The notes below the pieces were generated by a model, which was not told where the DNA came from, searched no databases, and worked only from the letters and a program-made list of their open reading frames with translations. 64,000 nt of DNA from Clostridium paridis (GTDB lineage: Bacteria; Bacillota; Clostridia; Clostridiales; Clostridiaceae): contig NZ_JAESWA010000022.1 of assembly GCF_016765615.1 (NCBI RefSeq), positions 1,017,542 through 1,081,541 of the forward strand. Direction: 5' to 3'. The translations under genes and the position numbers were made by a program. Below are positions 10,971-19,959 of this stretch, piece after piece; the first letter of the stretch is position 1; the number at the start of each line of letters is the position of its first letter.

Positions 10971-11654
10971 TTAATGTTCTGCTGTGATTTTTGTATTTAT
11001 CATTGTAAGCATCATAAATATGAATGCTTGGATTAACCCATCAAACAAGTCAAAATATGCATGTAAGAATACAGGAACACCCAGCTTGAATACACCTGCG
11101 AGTACACTTCCTAGTGCCATATAAACTAGATCTAGTAGTACTGTTCCTGCTAGAATGTTACCAAAAAGTCTCAGTGAAAGAGATACTGGTAACATCAATC
11201 TTTCTATGATATTTATGGGTAACATAACTGGAAAAGGCTCACAAAGTCCACCTAAATAGTGTTTTACTCCAACTTTTTTTAGTGCATTTGCATTAACAAT
11301 TAAAAATGTCATCACTGCAAAAGCAATTGTAACACTATAGTTTGAAGTTGGTGGCGCTATTCCAACAAGACCTGTTAGATTCATTAATAATATGAATGCA
11401 CCTAATGTACCGATAAATGGTACAAATCCTTGATATCCTTCGCCCATATTGTCTTTTACCATTCCGGATAAAGCTTCATATGCCATTTCCACCACTGTTT
11501 GCTTTTTACTTGGTTTTTTCTTTAGACTATTAGTAGACCAAATAGCTAAAGCAATAATTAATATCATTACAATCCATTCAATTACTACTTGAATAGTAAT
11601 GTCTACTTTAAAATTTCCCAAATAAAAAGATACCAGTGGTTCTACTTTCTCCAT
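10971..11654 (-). CDS. atpB: ATP synthase Fo subunit a
   Basis: 227 residues, five to six membrane helices. The essential stator arginine is in SLRLFGNILAG, and the last helix holds the FDGLIQAFIFMMLT region. It forms the two half-channels for ions against the c-ring. I start it at the ATG at 11654, about 10 bases after AAAGGAAG; the frame can be extended to a GTG at 11666 that abuts the ribosome site and would overlap the previous gene. Confidence 0.95.
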   Translation of the reverse strand: MEKVEPLVSFYLGNFKVDITIQVVIEWIVMILIIALAIWSTNSLKKKPSKKQTVVEMAYEALSGMVKDNMGEGYQGFVPFIGTLGAFILLMNLTGLVGIAPPTSNYSVTIAFAVMTFLIVNANALKKVGVKHYLGGLCEPFPVMLPINIIERLMLPVSLSLRLFGNILAGTVLLDLVYMALGSVLAGVFKLGVPVFLHAYFDLFDGLIQAFIFMMLTMINTKITAEH

Positions 11655-11658
11655 CAAC

Positions 11659-12018
11659 TTACTCACTTCCTTTCTTTATGAAAATCCAGTAAATTATCAA
11701 ACATACATGATGAGTAACAAACCCACCTATATACGCTGAAAGCAAAATAAATTCATTTGCAAATGCCATACCAATTAGTAATATGAAGAATATTCTTAGG
11801 GCATATGCTATTCCATAAAACAGACTATTCTTTGTCAAAAACTTTGACATAAAATAGCCACTTATAATAAAATTAACCACACTAACCATTGCCCCTATGA
11901 AATAAACAGTAGCGACTTTGCTATTTATAAAAATAAATAAGCTCAATGTGATTACACTCATAACTATTATATCCAACTTGGAGTTTTTAACTATTAGTTC
12001 CTTAAGGGATTTTTCCAT
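11659..12018 (-). CDS. atpI: ATP synthase subunit I-like protein
   Basis: 119-residue protein with four hydrophobic segments (about 17-32, 35-55, 65-85, 92-112), placed first in the operon just before atpB. Size, topology and position fit the AtpI family, thought to help assemble the c-ring; sequence conservation in this family is low and no catalytic motif is expected. AAGGAGTC precedes the ATG. Confidence 0.82.
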   Translation of the reverse strand: MEKSLKELIVKNSKLDIIVMSVITLSLFIFINSKVATVYFIGAMVSVVNFIISGYFMSKFLTKNSLFYGIAYALRIFFILLIGMAFANEFILLSAYIGGFVTHHVCLIIYWIFIKKGSE

Positions 12019-12682
12019 TATAATGACTCCTTAGTTTAATTCATGTGATTATTATATAACTCATAAAAAAATTAACAAAATCTTATATCCATTTAAAAAT
12101 GTCGTTATTAATCGATATTCTCCCAATATGTAAGTTTAATATTCTCATCATGCCCGTAGCTTGCTGATTCTTTGTTTTCCTTATAAAATAACTATTATTT
12201 TGCAAGCTATTCAATTGTCTGAAAATTCATTTTTGAGCTTCAAAATCATTTGTTAAAATGTCAACATTTTCAAAAGTCTTATTTATATTAATTTCGTAAT
12301 ATTTTGAGATTTATTTAACTATTTGACAAAATATTTTTTTTATTCTATTTTTCAATAGAATATCATCTTAATACAATTGAATAGCCAACATTAACATATT
12401 TCATATTTTTTTAAAAAATTGCATAATATTAATAAAAAATTCACCTTAAATTCACTATATTTCTATAATATTTATGTTATTTCGCACTTTTTCTTCATGA
12501 TTTATTGTTCTTTCTTTTATAAATATTATTCCTTCAAATTATTATCTAAAAAGTTTCTTTATCTTCACATAAAAATTCATAGATTATGTATTTTTATGAA
12601 TAAGATATTTATTTTATGAAAAATACCAATCTTGAATAATATTCAAGATTGGTATTATTATATCTGTATTCTCTATTTAAAA
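12019..12682. other. 664-base AT-rich region upstream of the atp operon
   Basis: No supported gene. On the minus strand it must contain the atp promoter and leader; about 140 bases before atpI there is a two-helix structure (12157-12164 TAGCTTGC paired with 12202-12209, enclosing an AAAATAA/TTATTTT hairpin at 12185-12201). The thiolase terminator lies at 12622-12655. The 66-codon plus-strand frame at 12419 is Phe/Ile/Tyr-rich translation of AT sequence without a ribosome site and is not called. Confidence 0.6.
12622..12655 (-). terminator. thlA terminator
   Basis: A long perfect stem (AATACCAATCTTGAATA, 12622-12638, with its complement ending at 12655) is followed on the minus strand by TTTTTCAT. 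It lies 28 bases after the thiolase stop. Confidence 0.88.
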
Positions 12683-13864
12683 CTATTCTCTTTCAACTAT
12701 AAGAGCTGTACCCATTCCTCCACCAATACATAAAGTAGCTAAACCTTTTTTAGCATCTCTTTTTTGCATTTCGTGAAGTAATGTAACTAGGATTCTTGCA
12801 CCTGAAGCTCCAACAGGATGTCCAAGAGCTATAGCTCCACCATTTACATTTACTTTTTCCATATCAAAATTTAAATCTTTAGCAACAGCTACACTTTGTG
12901 CTGCAAAAGCTTCATTTGATTCTATTAAATCTAAATCTGCTACTGTTAAACCAGTACCTTCAAGTGCTTTTTTAGTAGCATGGAATGGACCATATCCCAT
13001 TATTGATGGATCTAATCCCTTAGTTCCGTAAGAAAGTATCTTAGCTAATGGTTTTATTCCTAACTCTTTAGCTTTATCAGCACTCATTACTATTATAGCA
13101 GCTGCTCCATCATTTATTCCAGATGCATTACCAGCAGTAACAACACCATCTTTAATAAATGCTGGTTTTAATTTTCCTAATGATTCTGCAGTGCTTCCAA
13201 ATCTTGGGAATTCATCAGTATCAAATACCTTTGGTTCACCTTTTCTTTGAGGAATAACAACTGGAACTATTTCATCTTTAAATCTTCCAGCTTTTATAGC
13301 TGCTTCTGCTTTTTGTTGAGAAGCTGCAGAAAATGCATCTAATTCTTCTCTTGTTAAGTTCCATTCTTTTGCTATATTTTCAGCAGTAACTCCCATGTGA
13401 TAGTTGTTAAATGCATCCCATAAAGCATCATTAATCATTGAGTCAACCATTTTTCCGTCGCCCATTCTTTGACCCCATCTTGAAGTCTTTAATAGGTAAG
13501 GTGCTTGTGACATACTTTCCATACCACCAGCTATTACTACATCAGCATCCCCTGCTTTAATCATTTGAGCAGCTAATGCTACTGATTTTAATCCTGAACC
13601 ACATACTATGTTAATTGTTGTTGCTGGAACTTCAACAGGTAAACCAGCTTTAACAACTACTTGTCTAGCAACATTTTGTCCTAAACCAGCTTGGATAACA
13701 TTTCCTAAAATAACTTCATCTACTTGTTCACCTTTTAATCCTGCTCTGTTTAAAGCTTCCTTTACTACTGTAGCTCCTAAATCAGCTGCTGAAACATCTT
13801 TTAGACTTCCACCAAAGGAACCTAATGCAGTTCTTACAGCACTTACGATAACAACTTCTTTCAT
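12683..13864 (-). CDS. thlA: Acetyl-CoA acetyltransferase (thiolase)
   Basis: 393-residue biosynthetic thiolase that condenses two acetyl-CoA to acetoacetyl-CoA, the entry to butyrate or butanol in clostridia. The acyl-accepting Cys88 lies in [11 protein letters not shown], the conserved His in [11 protein letters not shown], and the proton-donor Cys379 in [11 protein letters not shown]. Length and motifs are textbook. It is monocistronic: its own promoter at 13920-13948, a strong ribosome site (AGGAGG) and a terminator. It is not in a crt-bcd-hbd cluster here. The family-wide position and strong control signals suggest high expression. Confidence 0.97.
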   Translation of the reverse strand: MKEVVIVSAVRTALGSFGGSLKDVSAADLGATVVKEALNRAGLKGEQVDEVILGNVIQAGLGQNVARQVVVKAGLPVEVPATTINIVCGSGLKSVALAAQMIKAGDADVVIAGGMESMSQAPYLLKTSRWGQRMGDGKMVDSMINDALWDAFNNYHMGVTAENIAKEWNLTREELDAFSAASQQKAEAAIKAGRFKDEIVPVVIPQRKGEPKVFDTDEFPRFGSTAESLGKLKPAFIKDGVVTAGNASGINDGAAAIIVMSADKAKELGIKPLAKILSYGTKGLDPSIMGYGPFHATKKALEGTGLTVADLDLIESNEAFAAQSVAVAKDLNFDMEKVNVNGGAIALGHPVGASGARILVTLLHEMQKRDAKKGLATLCIGGGMGTALIVERE

Positions 13865-13919
13865 TTTGTAACCTCCTAGGATATATTTTAAGTTAATTTA
13901 AAACACTTTCATCTTCTTT

Positions 13920-13948
13920 ATTATATCTACTTTCATTAACATAATCAA
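13920..13948 (-). promoter_or_regulatory. Sigma-A promoter of thlA
   Basis: On the minus strand TTGATT (-35, 13948-13943), a 17-base spacer and TATAAT (-10, 13925-13920). The start would be near 13913, giving a leader of about 50 bases that ends in AGGAGGTTACAAA before the ATG. Confidence 0.85.
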
Positions 13949-14029
13949 TGGTTTTTTGATAAAAAAATAACAATCTTTTCTATGGTATAGATTAACGCCA
14001 GGAAATTCACCTTTATACCTTATACTAAC

Positions 14030-14416
14030 TCAATAATAAAAACTTTTTACCTTTATCAGAATATAAATTGCGAAAAATCTAGTTAACAAACTACCTATAG
14101 CCAATATATCCCCAATCAAAATTGAAATAGTACACCCTAAAGCATTAATAGAAAGTGTAGTTATAGCAACCTTTATTCCAACTCTTTTTTTAGTCAATAA
14201 CAATATTGAAGATATTATTTCAAGTACAGCCATTAATACCCCATACACAATAGAATAGATATGAGTATTCTCTTCATTATACGTGCTACCCAGTCCTAAT
14301 AAATAACGAAAATTGAACCATGTCATATGTGGAATTAATCCCTTTACAATATCCATAATCCCCCCAATAAGCATGATGTATACTAGAATGTAAAACAAAA
14401 CCTTTTGTGTTTTCAC
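14030..14416 (-). CDS. Small four-helix membrane protein, unknown function
   Basis: 128 residues with four predicted membrane helices (about 7-27, 55-75, 80-104, 107-124) and a short external loop containing TWFNFRYLLGLGSTYNEENTH. I do not recognise the family. Starts at a GTG with GAGGCGG four to five bases upstream, which supports real translation. It stands alone between thlA and wecB on the minus strand; the wecB terminator upstream separates it. Confidence 0.65.
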   Translation of the reverse strand: MKTQKVLFYILVYIMLIGGIMDIVKGLIPHMTWFNFRYLLGLGSTYNEENTHIYSIVYGVLMAVLEIISSILLLTKKRVGIKVAITTLSINALGCTISILIGDILAIGSLLTRFFAIYILIKVKSFYY

Positions 14417-14485
14417 ATAACCGCCTCAGCATTGTTTGAGTATAATTAAAATTTTAACATTTTATTATTAGTTTACTATAAAAAT

Positions 14486-14517
14486 AAGAGTAGAAGCTAC
14501 GATTCTACTCTTGTTTT
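14486..14517 (-). terminator. wecB terminator
   Basis: A 10-bp stem AAGAGTAGAA (14486-14495) with TTCTACTCTT (14503-14512) directly follows the wecB stop. On the minus strand it is preceded by an A run and followed by ATTTTTAT. Confidence 0.88.
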
Positions 14518-15666
14518 TTATTTAAATTCTTCAATTTTCTTATCACTTAATCCGAAGTAATTCTCAATTGCATCAACTATTCTTATTGAAGCTTTTCCAT
14601 CTCCATAAGGATTAACGGCTTTACTCATTTTTTCATACTCAACTTTATCATTAAGTAATTTATTCGCTTCAGTAATAATCTTTTCAACATCCGTACCTAC
14701 CAATTTAACTGTTCCAGCTGCAACAGCTTCTGGTCTTTCAGTAACATCTCTTAATACCAAAACAGGTTTTCCTAAGTGAGGAGCTTCTTCCTGTAACCCA
14801 CCAGAATCAGTCATTACCATAAATGATTTTTTCATTAAATTATGAGTTTCTTTAGTATCTTGTGGTGGTAATAAATGTACTCTTTCTTTATCATTTAGAT
14901 GTTTGAATACTACATCTTTAACCACAGGATTTAAGTGAACTAAATACACCAATTCTGCATCTTTATTTTCTTCCACAATTCTCTTTAGAGCTGTACAAAT
15001 ATTTTCTATTCCTTCTCCCCAATTTTCTCTTCTATGAGCCGTTATCATTATTACCTTTTTCTTTTCAAAGTCAATATGATTTAACTCTTCTGTTTCGAAT
15101 TTATACTCTTCTTTTACTGTGTGTTCCATTGCATCTATTACCGTATTACCAGTTACATATATGTCTTTTTCGTTTATACCTTCTCTTAATAGATTTTCTT
15201 TAGAACCAATAGTTGGTGCAAAGTGAAGATCAGCTAATGATCCAGTTAATTTTCTATTCATTTCTTCTGGGAACGGAAAATACTTATCGAAAGTTCTTAA
15301 TCCTGCTTCCACGTGTCCTACCTTAATTTGCTTATAGAATGCTGCTAATGCGCCACCAAAAGTCGTAGTTGTATCTCCATGAACTAATATCATATCAGGT
15401 TTTTCTTCTTCAAAAACAGCATCCAATCCTTCAAGCACTCTACTAGTAATCCCAGTCAATGTTTGCTTGTTTTTCATTATATTTAAATCATAATCTGTAT
15501 CGATTTCAAAATAATCCAATACTTGATCAAGCATTTCTCTATGTTGAGCCGTCACGCATACTTTTGAATCAATTCCTTCTCTTTTTTCTAATTCTTTAAC
15601 TAATGGAGCCATCTTTATCGCTTCCGGTCTTGTTCCAAAGATTGTCATTACCTTTATTTTTTTCAT
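14518..15666 (-). CDS. wecB: UDP-N-acetylglucosamine 2-epimerase (non-hydrolysing)
   Basis: 382-residue GT-B fold enzyme that interconverts UDP-GlcNAc and UDP-ManNAc, supplying ManNAc for wall polymers. It reads MTIFGTRPEAIKMAPLVKEL at the start, has the HVEAGLRTFD and FPEEMNRKLTGSLADLHFAPT signatures, THRRENWG-type ITAHRRENWG, and the late DSGGLQEEAPHLGKPVLVLR nucleotide-binding segment. GGAGGTAAGGA precedes the ATG. The dCMP deaminase gene ends 16 bases upstream, so the two probably share a transcript despite unrelated roles. Confidence 0.95.
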   Translation of the reverse strand: MKKIKVMTIFGTRPEAIKMAPLVKELEKREGIDSKVCVTAQHREMLDQVLDYFEIDTDYDLNIMKNKQTLTGITSRVLEGLDAVFEEEKPDMILVHGDTTTTFGGALAAFYKQIKVGHVEAGLRTFDKYFPFPEEMNRKLTGSLADLHFAPTIGSKENLLREGINEKDIYVTGNTVIDAMEHTVKEEYKFETEELNHIDFEKKKVIMITAHRRENWGEGIENICTALKRIVEENKDAELVYLVHLNPVVKDVVFKHLNDKERVHLLPPQDTKETHNLMKKSFMVMTDSGGLQEEAPHLGKPVLVLRDVTERPEAVAAGTVKLVGTDVEKIITEANKLLNDKVEYEKMSKAVNPYGDGKASIRIVDAIENYFGLSDKKIEEFK

Positions 15667-15682
15667 TCCTTACCTCCACTTA

Positions 15683-16174
15683 TTAATACCCTTTACTTTG
15701 GTATTCTAAAGATTCATCATTATTTATCCATTCTTCAACATAAATAACTTTATACTCATTTTTGGAATTTCTAATTACAACTTTCTCTATACCAGCATTA
15801 ATAATCAGCCTTTTACACATAGAACAAGAATTAGCATCTTCTACATAAGCCTTTGAAACTGCATCTCTTCCAACCAAATATAAAGTTGCACCTATCATAT
15901 CTCTTCTAGCAGCACTAATTATTGCATTGGCCTCACTATGAACACTTCTACACAACTCATAGTGGGTTCCCCTAGGAACATTAAGTTGTTCTCTTATACA
16001 ACTTCCTTTATCAATACAATTTATTCTTCCCCTAGGTGCACCTGTATATCCAGTCGAAATTATTTCATCATTTTTTACTATAATTGAACCATAGTTTCTT
16101 CTTAAACATGTTCCTCTTTCCAAAACAGTCTCAGCTATATCTAAATAATAGTTATATTTATCTCTTCGTTCCAT
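15683..16174 (-). CDS. dCMP deaminase (ComEB-like cytidine/deoxycytidylate deaminase)
   Basis: 163-residue zinc deaminase. The zinc site is HSE (His79, Glu81 as the proton shuttle) and CSMC (Cys117, Cys120); the usual Pro before the first Cys pair is Ser here. The N-terminal GTCLRRNYGSIIVKND and TGYTGAPRG are typical of dCMP deaminases. It would convert dCMP to dUMP for dTMP synthesis. GAGGTG precedes the ATG. The 316-base structured region before it (16175-16490) may hold a leader or attenuator. Confidence 0.92.
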   Translation of the reverse strand: MERRDKYNYYLDIAETVLERGTCLRRNYGSIIVKNDEIISTGYTGAPRGRINCIDKGSCIREQLNVPRGTHYELCRSVHSEANAIISAARRDMIGATLYLVGRDAVSKAYVEDANSCSMCKRLIINAGIEKVVIRNSKNEYKVIYVEEWINNDESLEYQSKGY

Positions 16175-16490
16175 ATTAACACCTCAGGAGTTTTTATATT
16201 TATTATAATTTAATTATCTAGGTATGTAAACCAATGCCATTTATAAAAAATCGTCAAGGCGATTATGAGCTGTCGATTTTTTTCTCGCATCTGCCTTTCC
16301 AAACGTATGTGAGGATAATTTGGCAGGCGACTAATTCTTTTTTTACTCTTTTAGAGAGTCTAATAAATCCTTAGATTGTAGTTCAAACTTATAAATTTAT
16401 ACACAATCTTAAAATATTATAAATTCCTAAAGAGTAATAAGTGTTATAGGGTGACTTAAGAAGCACCCTATATTTTATATTCATACTGAT
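16175..16490 (-). other. Structured non-coding region between upp and the dCMP deaminase gene
   Basis: No ORF. Several helices can be drawn: TCGC/GCGA with CTGCC/GGCAG (16285-16330), an ACTCT/AGAGT mini-hairpin near 16346-16360, an AGATTGT/ACAATCT pair flanking about 16373-16410, ATAGGGTG/CACCCTAT (16446-16471, probably the upp terminator), and on the minus strand an AAAAATCG/CGATTTTT stem with a T run (16244-16281) that would end a short transcript about 70 bases before the deaminase start. The arrangement resembles a structured RNA followed by a terminator. Confidence 0.5.
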
Positions 16491-17120
16491 TTATTTTGTT
16501 CCAAATAATCTATCTCCAGCATCACCAAGACCTGGTACTATATATCCATTTTCATTTAATCTTTCATCAATTGAGCTTACATAGATATCTACATCTGGAT
16601 GTGCTTCTTGAACATATTTTATTCCTTCTGGTGCTGATATTAAACAAACTAATTTTAAACTTCTTGCTCCTTTTTCTTTTAAAAGTGTAAGAGCATCCGC
16701 AGCTGAACCACCAGTAGCTAACATTGGATCAACTACCATAATATCTCTTTCTGCAATATCTTGTGGAAGTTTGCAGAAGTATTCAACAGGTTTAAGAGTT
16801 TCTTCATCTCTATATAATCCTATATGTCCTACTTTTGCTGCTGGTATAAGTTTTAACATTCCATCAACCATACCCAAACCTGCTCTTAGTATTGGAACTA
16901 CAGCTAGCTTTTTACCTGATAAAACTTGATGTTTTGTCTTACATATTGGCGTTTCAATTTCTACAAATTCAGTTTGAAGATCTCTAGTAACCTCATATGC
17001 CATAAGCATTGATACTTCCTCTACTAATTCTCTAAAATCTTTTGAACCTGTATCTTTGCTTCTTATTAATGCCAACTTATGCTGAATTAATGGATGGTTA
17101 ATTTGTGTTACTTTACTCAT
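16491..17120 (-). CDS. upp: Uracil phosphoribosyltransferase
   Basis: 209 residues. Salvages uracil with PRPP to UMP. It contains the type I PRTase PRPP loop in the form [17 protein letters not shown], the flexible loop region [11 protein letters not shown], and the C-terminal uracil-binding [17 protein letters not shown]. Full family length. AGGAGG precedes the ATG and rpiB ends 22 bases upstream, as in the Firmicute order. Confidence 0.97.
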   Translation of the reverse strand: MSKVTQINHPLIQHKLALIRSKDTGSKDFRELVEEVSMLMAYEVTRDLQTEFVEIETPICKTKHQVLSGKKLAVVPILRAGLGMVDGMLKLIPAAKVGHIGLYRDEETLKPVEYFCKLPQDIAERDIMVVDPMLATGGSAADALTLLKEKGARSLKLVCLISAPEGIKYVQEAHPDVDIYVSSIDERLNENGYIVPGLGDAGDRLFGTK

Positions 17121-17142
17121 TTTTATTTCCTCCTAAAACTTT

Positions 17143-17592
17143 CTATCTATTATATTTTTCTTCAATAGCTTTAATTTTATCTATTCTATTTTGATGTCTA
17201 TCCCCTTGGAATTCAGCCTTTAAAAAAGTTTCAACAATTTCAATTGCGAGTCCTGGACCAATAACTCTTTCACCCATTGCTAAAATATTAGCATTATTGT
17301 GTTCACGAGTAGCATGTGCACTAAAAGTATCATGACAAAGAGCTGCTCTTATTCCTGGAACCTTGTTTGCAGCTATACTTATTCCAATTCCTGTTCCACA
17401 AATAAGTATTCCAAATTCAAATTCCTTCTCTGCTACTGCTTCTGCAACCTTTAGAGCATAATCTGGATAATCACATGAATCAGTACTTGTTGTTCCAAAA
17501 TCTTTGTACTCAATAGATTTTTGCTCTAAGTACTTTATCACTTCACCTTTTAAGTTAAATCCACCATGATCTGATCCAATTGCTATTTTCAT
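17143..17592 (-). CDS. rpiB: Ribose-5-phosphate isomerase B
   Basis: 149-residue RpiB/LacAB family isomerase interconverting ribose 5-phosphate and ribulose 5-phosphate. It begins MKIAIGSDHGGFNLK, contains the active-site Cys and Thr of LICGTGIGISIAANK, and HDTFSAHATREHNNANILAMG, the substrate-binding stretch. Lies between ywlE and upp. LacA/LacB function is unlikely because it is single and away from sugar genes. Confidence 0.95.
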   Translation of the reverse strand: MKIAIGSDHGGFNLKGEVIKYLEQKSIEYKDFGTTSTDSCDYPDYALKVAEAVAEKEFEFGILICGTGIGISIAANKVPGIRAALCHDTFSAHATREHNNANILAMGERVIGPGLAIEIVETFLKAEFQGDRHQNRIDKIKAIEEKYNR

Positions 17593-17642
17593 TTAACGCA
17601 CCTCCGTTTTATTAAATGTCCCAAAAAAAAGAAGAAAAGTAT

Positions 17643-18101
17643 TTAAAGAATACCTTCTCCTTTAATTTTTAAAATTAACTTACCTATTAATTTTTCTAAT
17701 TGAGAGTAAGTTTTTTCATATAGAAATAATTCCCCTCCAAAAGGGTCAACAACATCACCTTTCTCTTCAACGTATTCACTAAGTGAAAAGATTTTATTGG
17801 AATAGAAAGGAAAGGCACTTGTTAATGCCAATTTTATTGACTCTGTCATTGTTAAAATTAAATCCTGTTCCTCTAAATGAGACTCTTTTAATTGAACAGC
17901 ATTTCTATCTTTTAAATCAATTCCTATACTTTTTAATACTACTTCTCTTGAATTAGGTGAGGTTTTACTTCCTGGGAAAATACTTATCCCTGCTGAAGAG
18001 GCACTTATTGAGCTGTCATCTTTTGCAAAACTATTTAATATAGCTTCTGCCATAGGGCTTCTACATGTATTTCCTGTACAAACAAAAAGAACTCTCTTCA
18101 T
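17643..18101 (-). CDS. ywlE: YwlE-type low-molecular-weight phosphatase (probable protein arginine phosphatase)
   Basis: 152 residues. The phosphatase loop is CTGNTCRS near the N-terminus and the general-acid Asp is in VDPFGG. The Thr inside CTGNTCR is the residue that in Bacillus YwlE selects phospho-arginine over phospho-tyrosine, and the DPFGG form also matches YwlE. It sits between ywlC and rpiB as in Bacillus. The ATG at 18101 is chosen because GGAGGTA lies just before it; an earlier in-frame ATG at 18113 overlaps the ywlC stop. Arginine phosphatase activity is inferred, and the partner kinase McsB is not in the window. Confidence 0.9.
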   Translation of the reverse strand: MKRVLFVCTGNTCRSPMAEAILNSFAKDDSSISASSAGISIFPGSKTSPNSREVVLKSIGIDLKDRNAVQLKESHLEEQDLILTMTESIKLALTSAFPFYSNKIFSLSEYVEEKGDVVDPFGGELFLYEKTYSQLEKLIGKLILKIKGEGIL

Positions 18102-18112
18102 ACTTACCTCCA

Positions 18113-19165
18113 TTACAATTCTAAAATATCATATGCAGCTGCTTTCTTTAATCTATTCATTATTGCAATTCCTACTCCTTTTTCTATAAAAGCTTCTGAT
18201 AATATAATATCTACGTTTCTATCATCAAAGGACCTTAATGCCTCAAATAGATTTCTAGCAATTTCCTGCATATTATTTTCTGAACCAATTGAAATTATCT
18301 CTGCATTATTATTATAGCACTTTACTCGCTCACGACAGGTCATAATTCCAACTTTCAATCCATTTTCTATATAATTTTGCACTAAATCATTAATTTTTTC
18401 AATAGTTTTTTCTCGATTTCCTTTTATAATTTTTACTTTTGCCTTAGGCGCATAGTGTTTATACTTCATTCCTGGTGCCTTTGGCCTTGAATTTAAATCA
18501 CTTTTTTCCATTATAGAAGGATCTATATAAATTCTTTCATCATATTCTCTTAGCATCTCTAATGTAATCCCACCAGGTCTTAAAATGCATGGAGGATCAA
18601 CTGTTATATCTAAAATTGTAGATTCAACTCCCACATTACTTTTTGAACCCCCTATAATAAAATCAACTTTGCCACTTAAATCTTCAATACATCTTTCTAT
18701 ATCAGTAGGGCTAGGTTTTCCTGATATATTTGCTGAAGGTGCAGCAATAGGGGTTCCTGATAGTTCAATTAACTTTAGCGCTATATCATTGTCAGGCATT
18801 CTAATTCCAATTGTATCTAATGACGCAGATGTAATATCAGGAATAACAGGTTTCTTTTTCATAATTAAAGTTATTGGACCTGGCCAAAAAGCATCTATTA
18901 ATTTCTTCCCTATTTCAGGAATACTTTCAACCAACTCGTCAATCTTTTTATCAAAAACATGAACAATCAGTGGGTTGTCTTGAGGCCTTCCTTTTGCCTT
19001 AAATATTTTTTCAACAGCCTTTGGATTTAAAGCATCCGCTCCTAATCCATACACTGTTTCTGTAGGAAATGCTACAATCCCTCCATTTTTTATTGTTTCC
19101 GCTGCTTCTAATATAATATGTATGTTTTCTTGGACATCCTCCACCCTAGCTATTTTGGTATCCAT
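18113..19165 (-). CDS. ywlC: Threonylcarbamoyl-AMP synthase (YwlC/Sua5 family)
   Basis: 350 residues: an N-terminal YrdC/TsaC domain (about 5-205) and a C-terminal Sua5 domain (about 225-350), joined by the linker SRPKAPGMKYKHYAPKAKV. It makes threonylcarbamoyl-AMP for the t6A37 tRNA modification. Motifs seen: FPTETVYGLGADA, KAKGRPQDNPLIVHV, and SANISGKPSPT. I start it at the ATG at 19165 after AGAAGGAA; the frame extends to a GTG at 19183 without a better site. Its stop nearly touches the start of ywlE. Confidence 0.95.
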   Translation of the reverse strand: MDTKIARVEDVQENIHIILEAAETIKNGGIVAFPTETVYGLGADALNPKAVEKIFKAKGRPQDNPLIVHVFDKKIDELVESIPEIGKKLIDAFWPGPITLIMKKKPVIPDITSASLDTIGIRMPDNDIALKLIELSGTPIAAPSANISGKPSPTDIERCIEDLSGKVDFIIGGSKSNVGVESTILDITVDPPCILRPGGITLEMLREYDERIYIDPSIMEKSDLNSRPKAPGMKYKHYAPKAKVKIIKGNREKTIEKINDLVQNYIENGLKVGIMTCRERVKCYNNNAEIISIGSENNMQEIARNLFEALRSFDDRNVDIILSEAFIEKGVGIAIMNRLKKAAAYDILEL

Positions 19166-19183
19166 GTAAATTCCTTCTTTCAC

Positions 19184-19780
19184 TTATAATTTCACCAATT
19201 CTTTTTGTCCTCTTGAAATCTTAATATTCTCAATAGCATTACTTGTGTATATTGCTTTTACACAATTCTTAAATATTATATCTAATAGTAAGTATTTTTT
19301 AAGAGCACCTTTCTTCAAAACTAAAAAATAGTAAGTATTTTCTGGATCAAATTCTTTAATCTTTATATATTCTTGTGCTATTACTGGATATTTCTTTAAA
19401 AATGTTTTAGTTACTAATTTAAAACTTCTATTTTTAAAATTTACAGATGATATAACAATTATATCCATCTCTTCTCCAAGTTTCTCCGTATGTACTAATG
19501 CAACCTTATCACAAAAAATTAGACCCTCTTTGCTAAACAATCCTGCTTTATATTTTAATCTATTATTATAACAAGAAAATTCAAGTCTTTCCCAACTTAT
19601 TCTATATACTAATGAAAAGAAAATCATCATCTCAATAATAACCAAATATGCAATATAAAATATTTCAGTCATTCCGAAAAGGAGAGTCACAATGGGAAGT
19701 AGTGCAGCAATTATTATCATCATAGCCTTAAAATTTCGATAAGCACTTTTTTGCTTTTTTATGGCTTTTGAAATGTGCAT
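19184..19780 (-). CDS. Membrane protein of unknown function (two N-terminal helices)
   Basis: 198 residues. Two adjacent membrane helices (about 18-38 and 42-62) are followed by a soluble part rich in beta-type stretches (YNNRLKYKAGLFSKEGLIF, VISSVNFKNRSFKLVTKTF) that resembles a PH-like layout, but I do not recognise the family. The ATG at 19780 follows GGAGGGG; the frame opens upstream to 19828 without a ribosome site. Located between prfA and ywlC on the minus strand, probably in the ywlC transcript since it ends 18 bases before it. Confidence 0.6.
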   Translation of the reverse strand: MHISKAIKKQKSAYRNFKAMMIIIAALLPIVTLLFGMTEIFYIAYLVIIEMMIFFSLVYRISWERLEFSCYNNRLKYKAGLFSKEGLIFCDKVALVHTEKLGEEMDIIVISSVNFKNRSFKLVTKTFLKKYPVIAQEYIKIKEFDPENTYYFLVLKKGALKKYLLLDIIFKNCVKAIYTSNAIENIKISRGQKELVKL

Positions 19781-19917
19781 ATAACCCCTCCTTGTTGTAA
19801 TGCAAGCTATATAGGGCGTTAAGTTCAACTAACAACTTATTTATGTAAAAACAAATTAAGTTTCATATAAAAAGCCCTATTGTTTCTGCATTTTTTCAAA
19901 TTAAATAAGTTATAAAT

Positions 19918-19945
19918 AAAACTCAGCCAGGCTGAGTTTTATTTT
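19918..19945 (-). terminator. prfA terminator
   Basis: AAAACTCAG stem, CCAGG loop and CTGAGTTTT (about 19918-19940). T-rich flanks on both strands make it usable in either direction; it lies about 20 bases after the prfA stop. Confidence 0.85.
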
Positions 19946-19959
19946 CTTTTCAAAGAATA

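Noticed and set aside
12257-12264. TTGACA on the minus strand as the -35 of the atp promoter
   Set aside because: No -10-like sequence lies 16 to 19 bases downstream; AT-rich DNA makes isolated hexamers common.
12419-12619. 66-codon plus-strand frame in the gap before the atp operon
   Set aside because: Almost only Phe, Ile, Tyr, Lys, Leu and Ser, as expected from translating AT-rich non-coding DNA; no ribosome site and no neighbouring plus-strand gene.
13880-13912. Rex redox-repressor site in the thlA leader (TTTTAA...TTAAAA)
   Set aside because: The half-sites and their spacing do not fit the TTGTTAA-N4-TTAACAA form.
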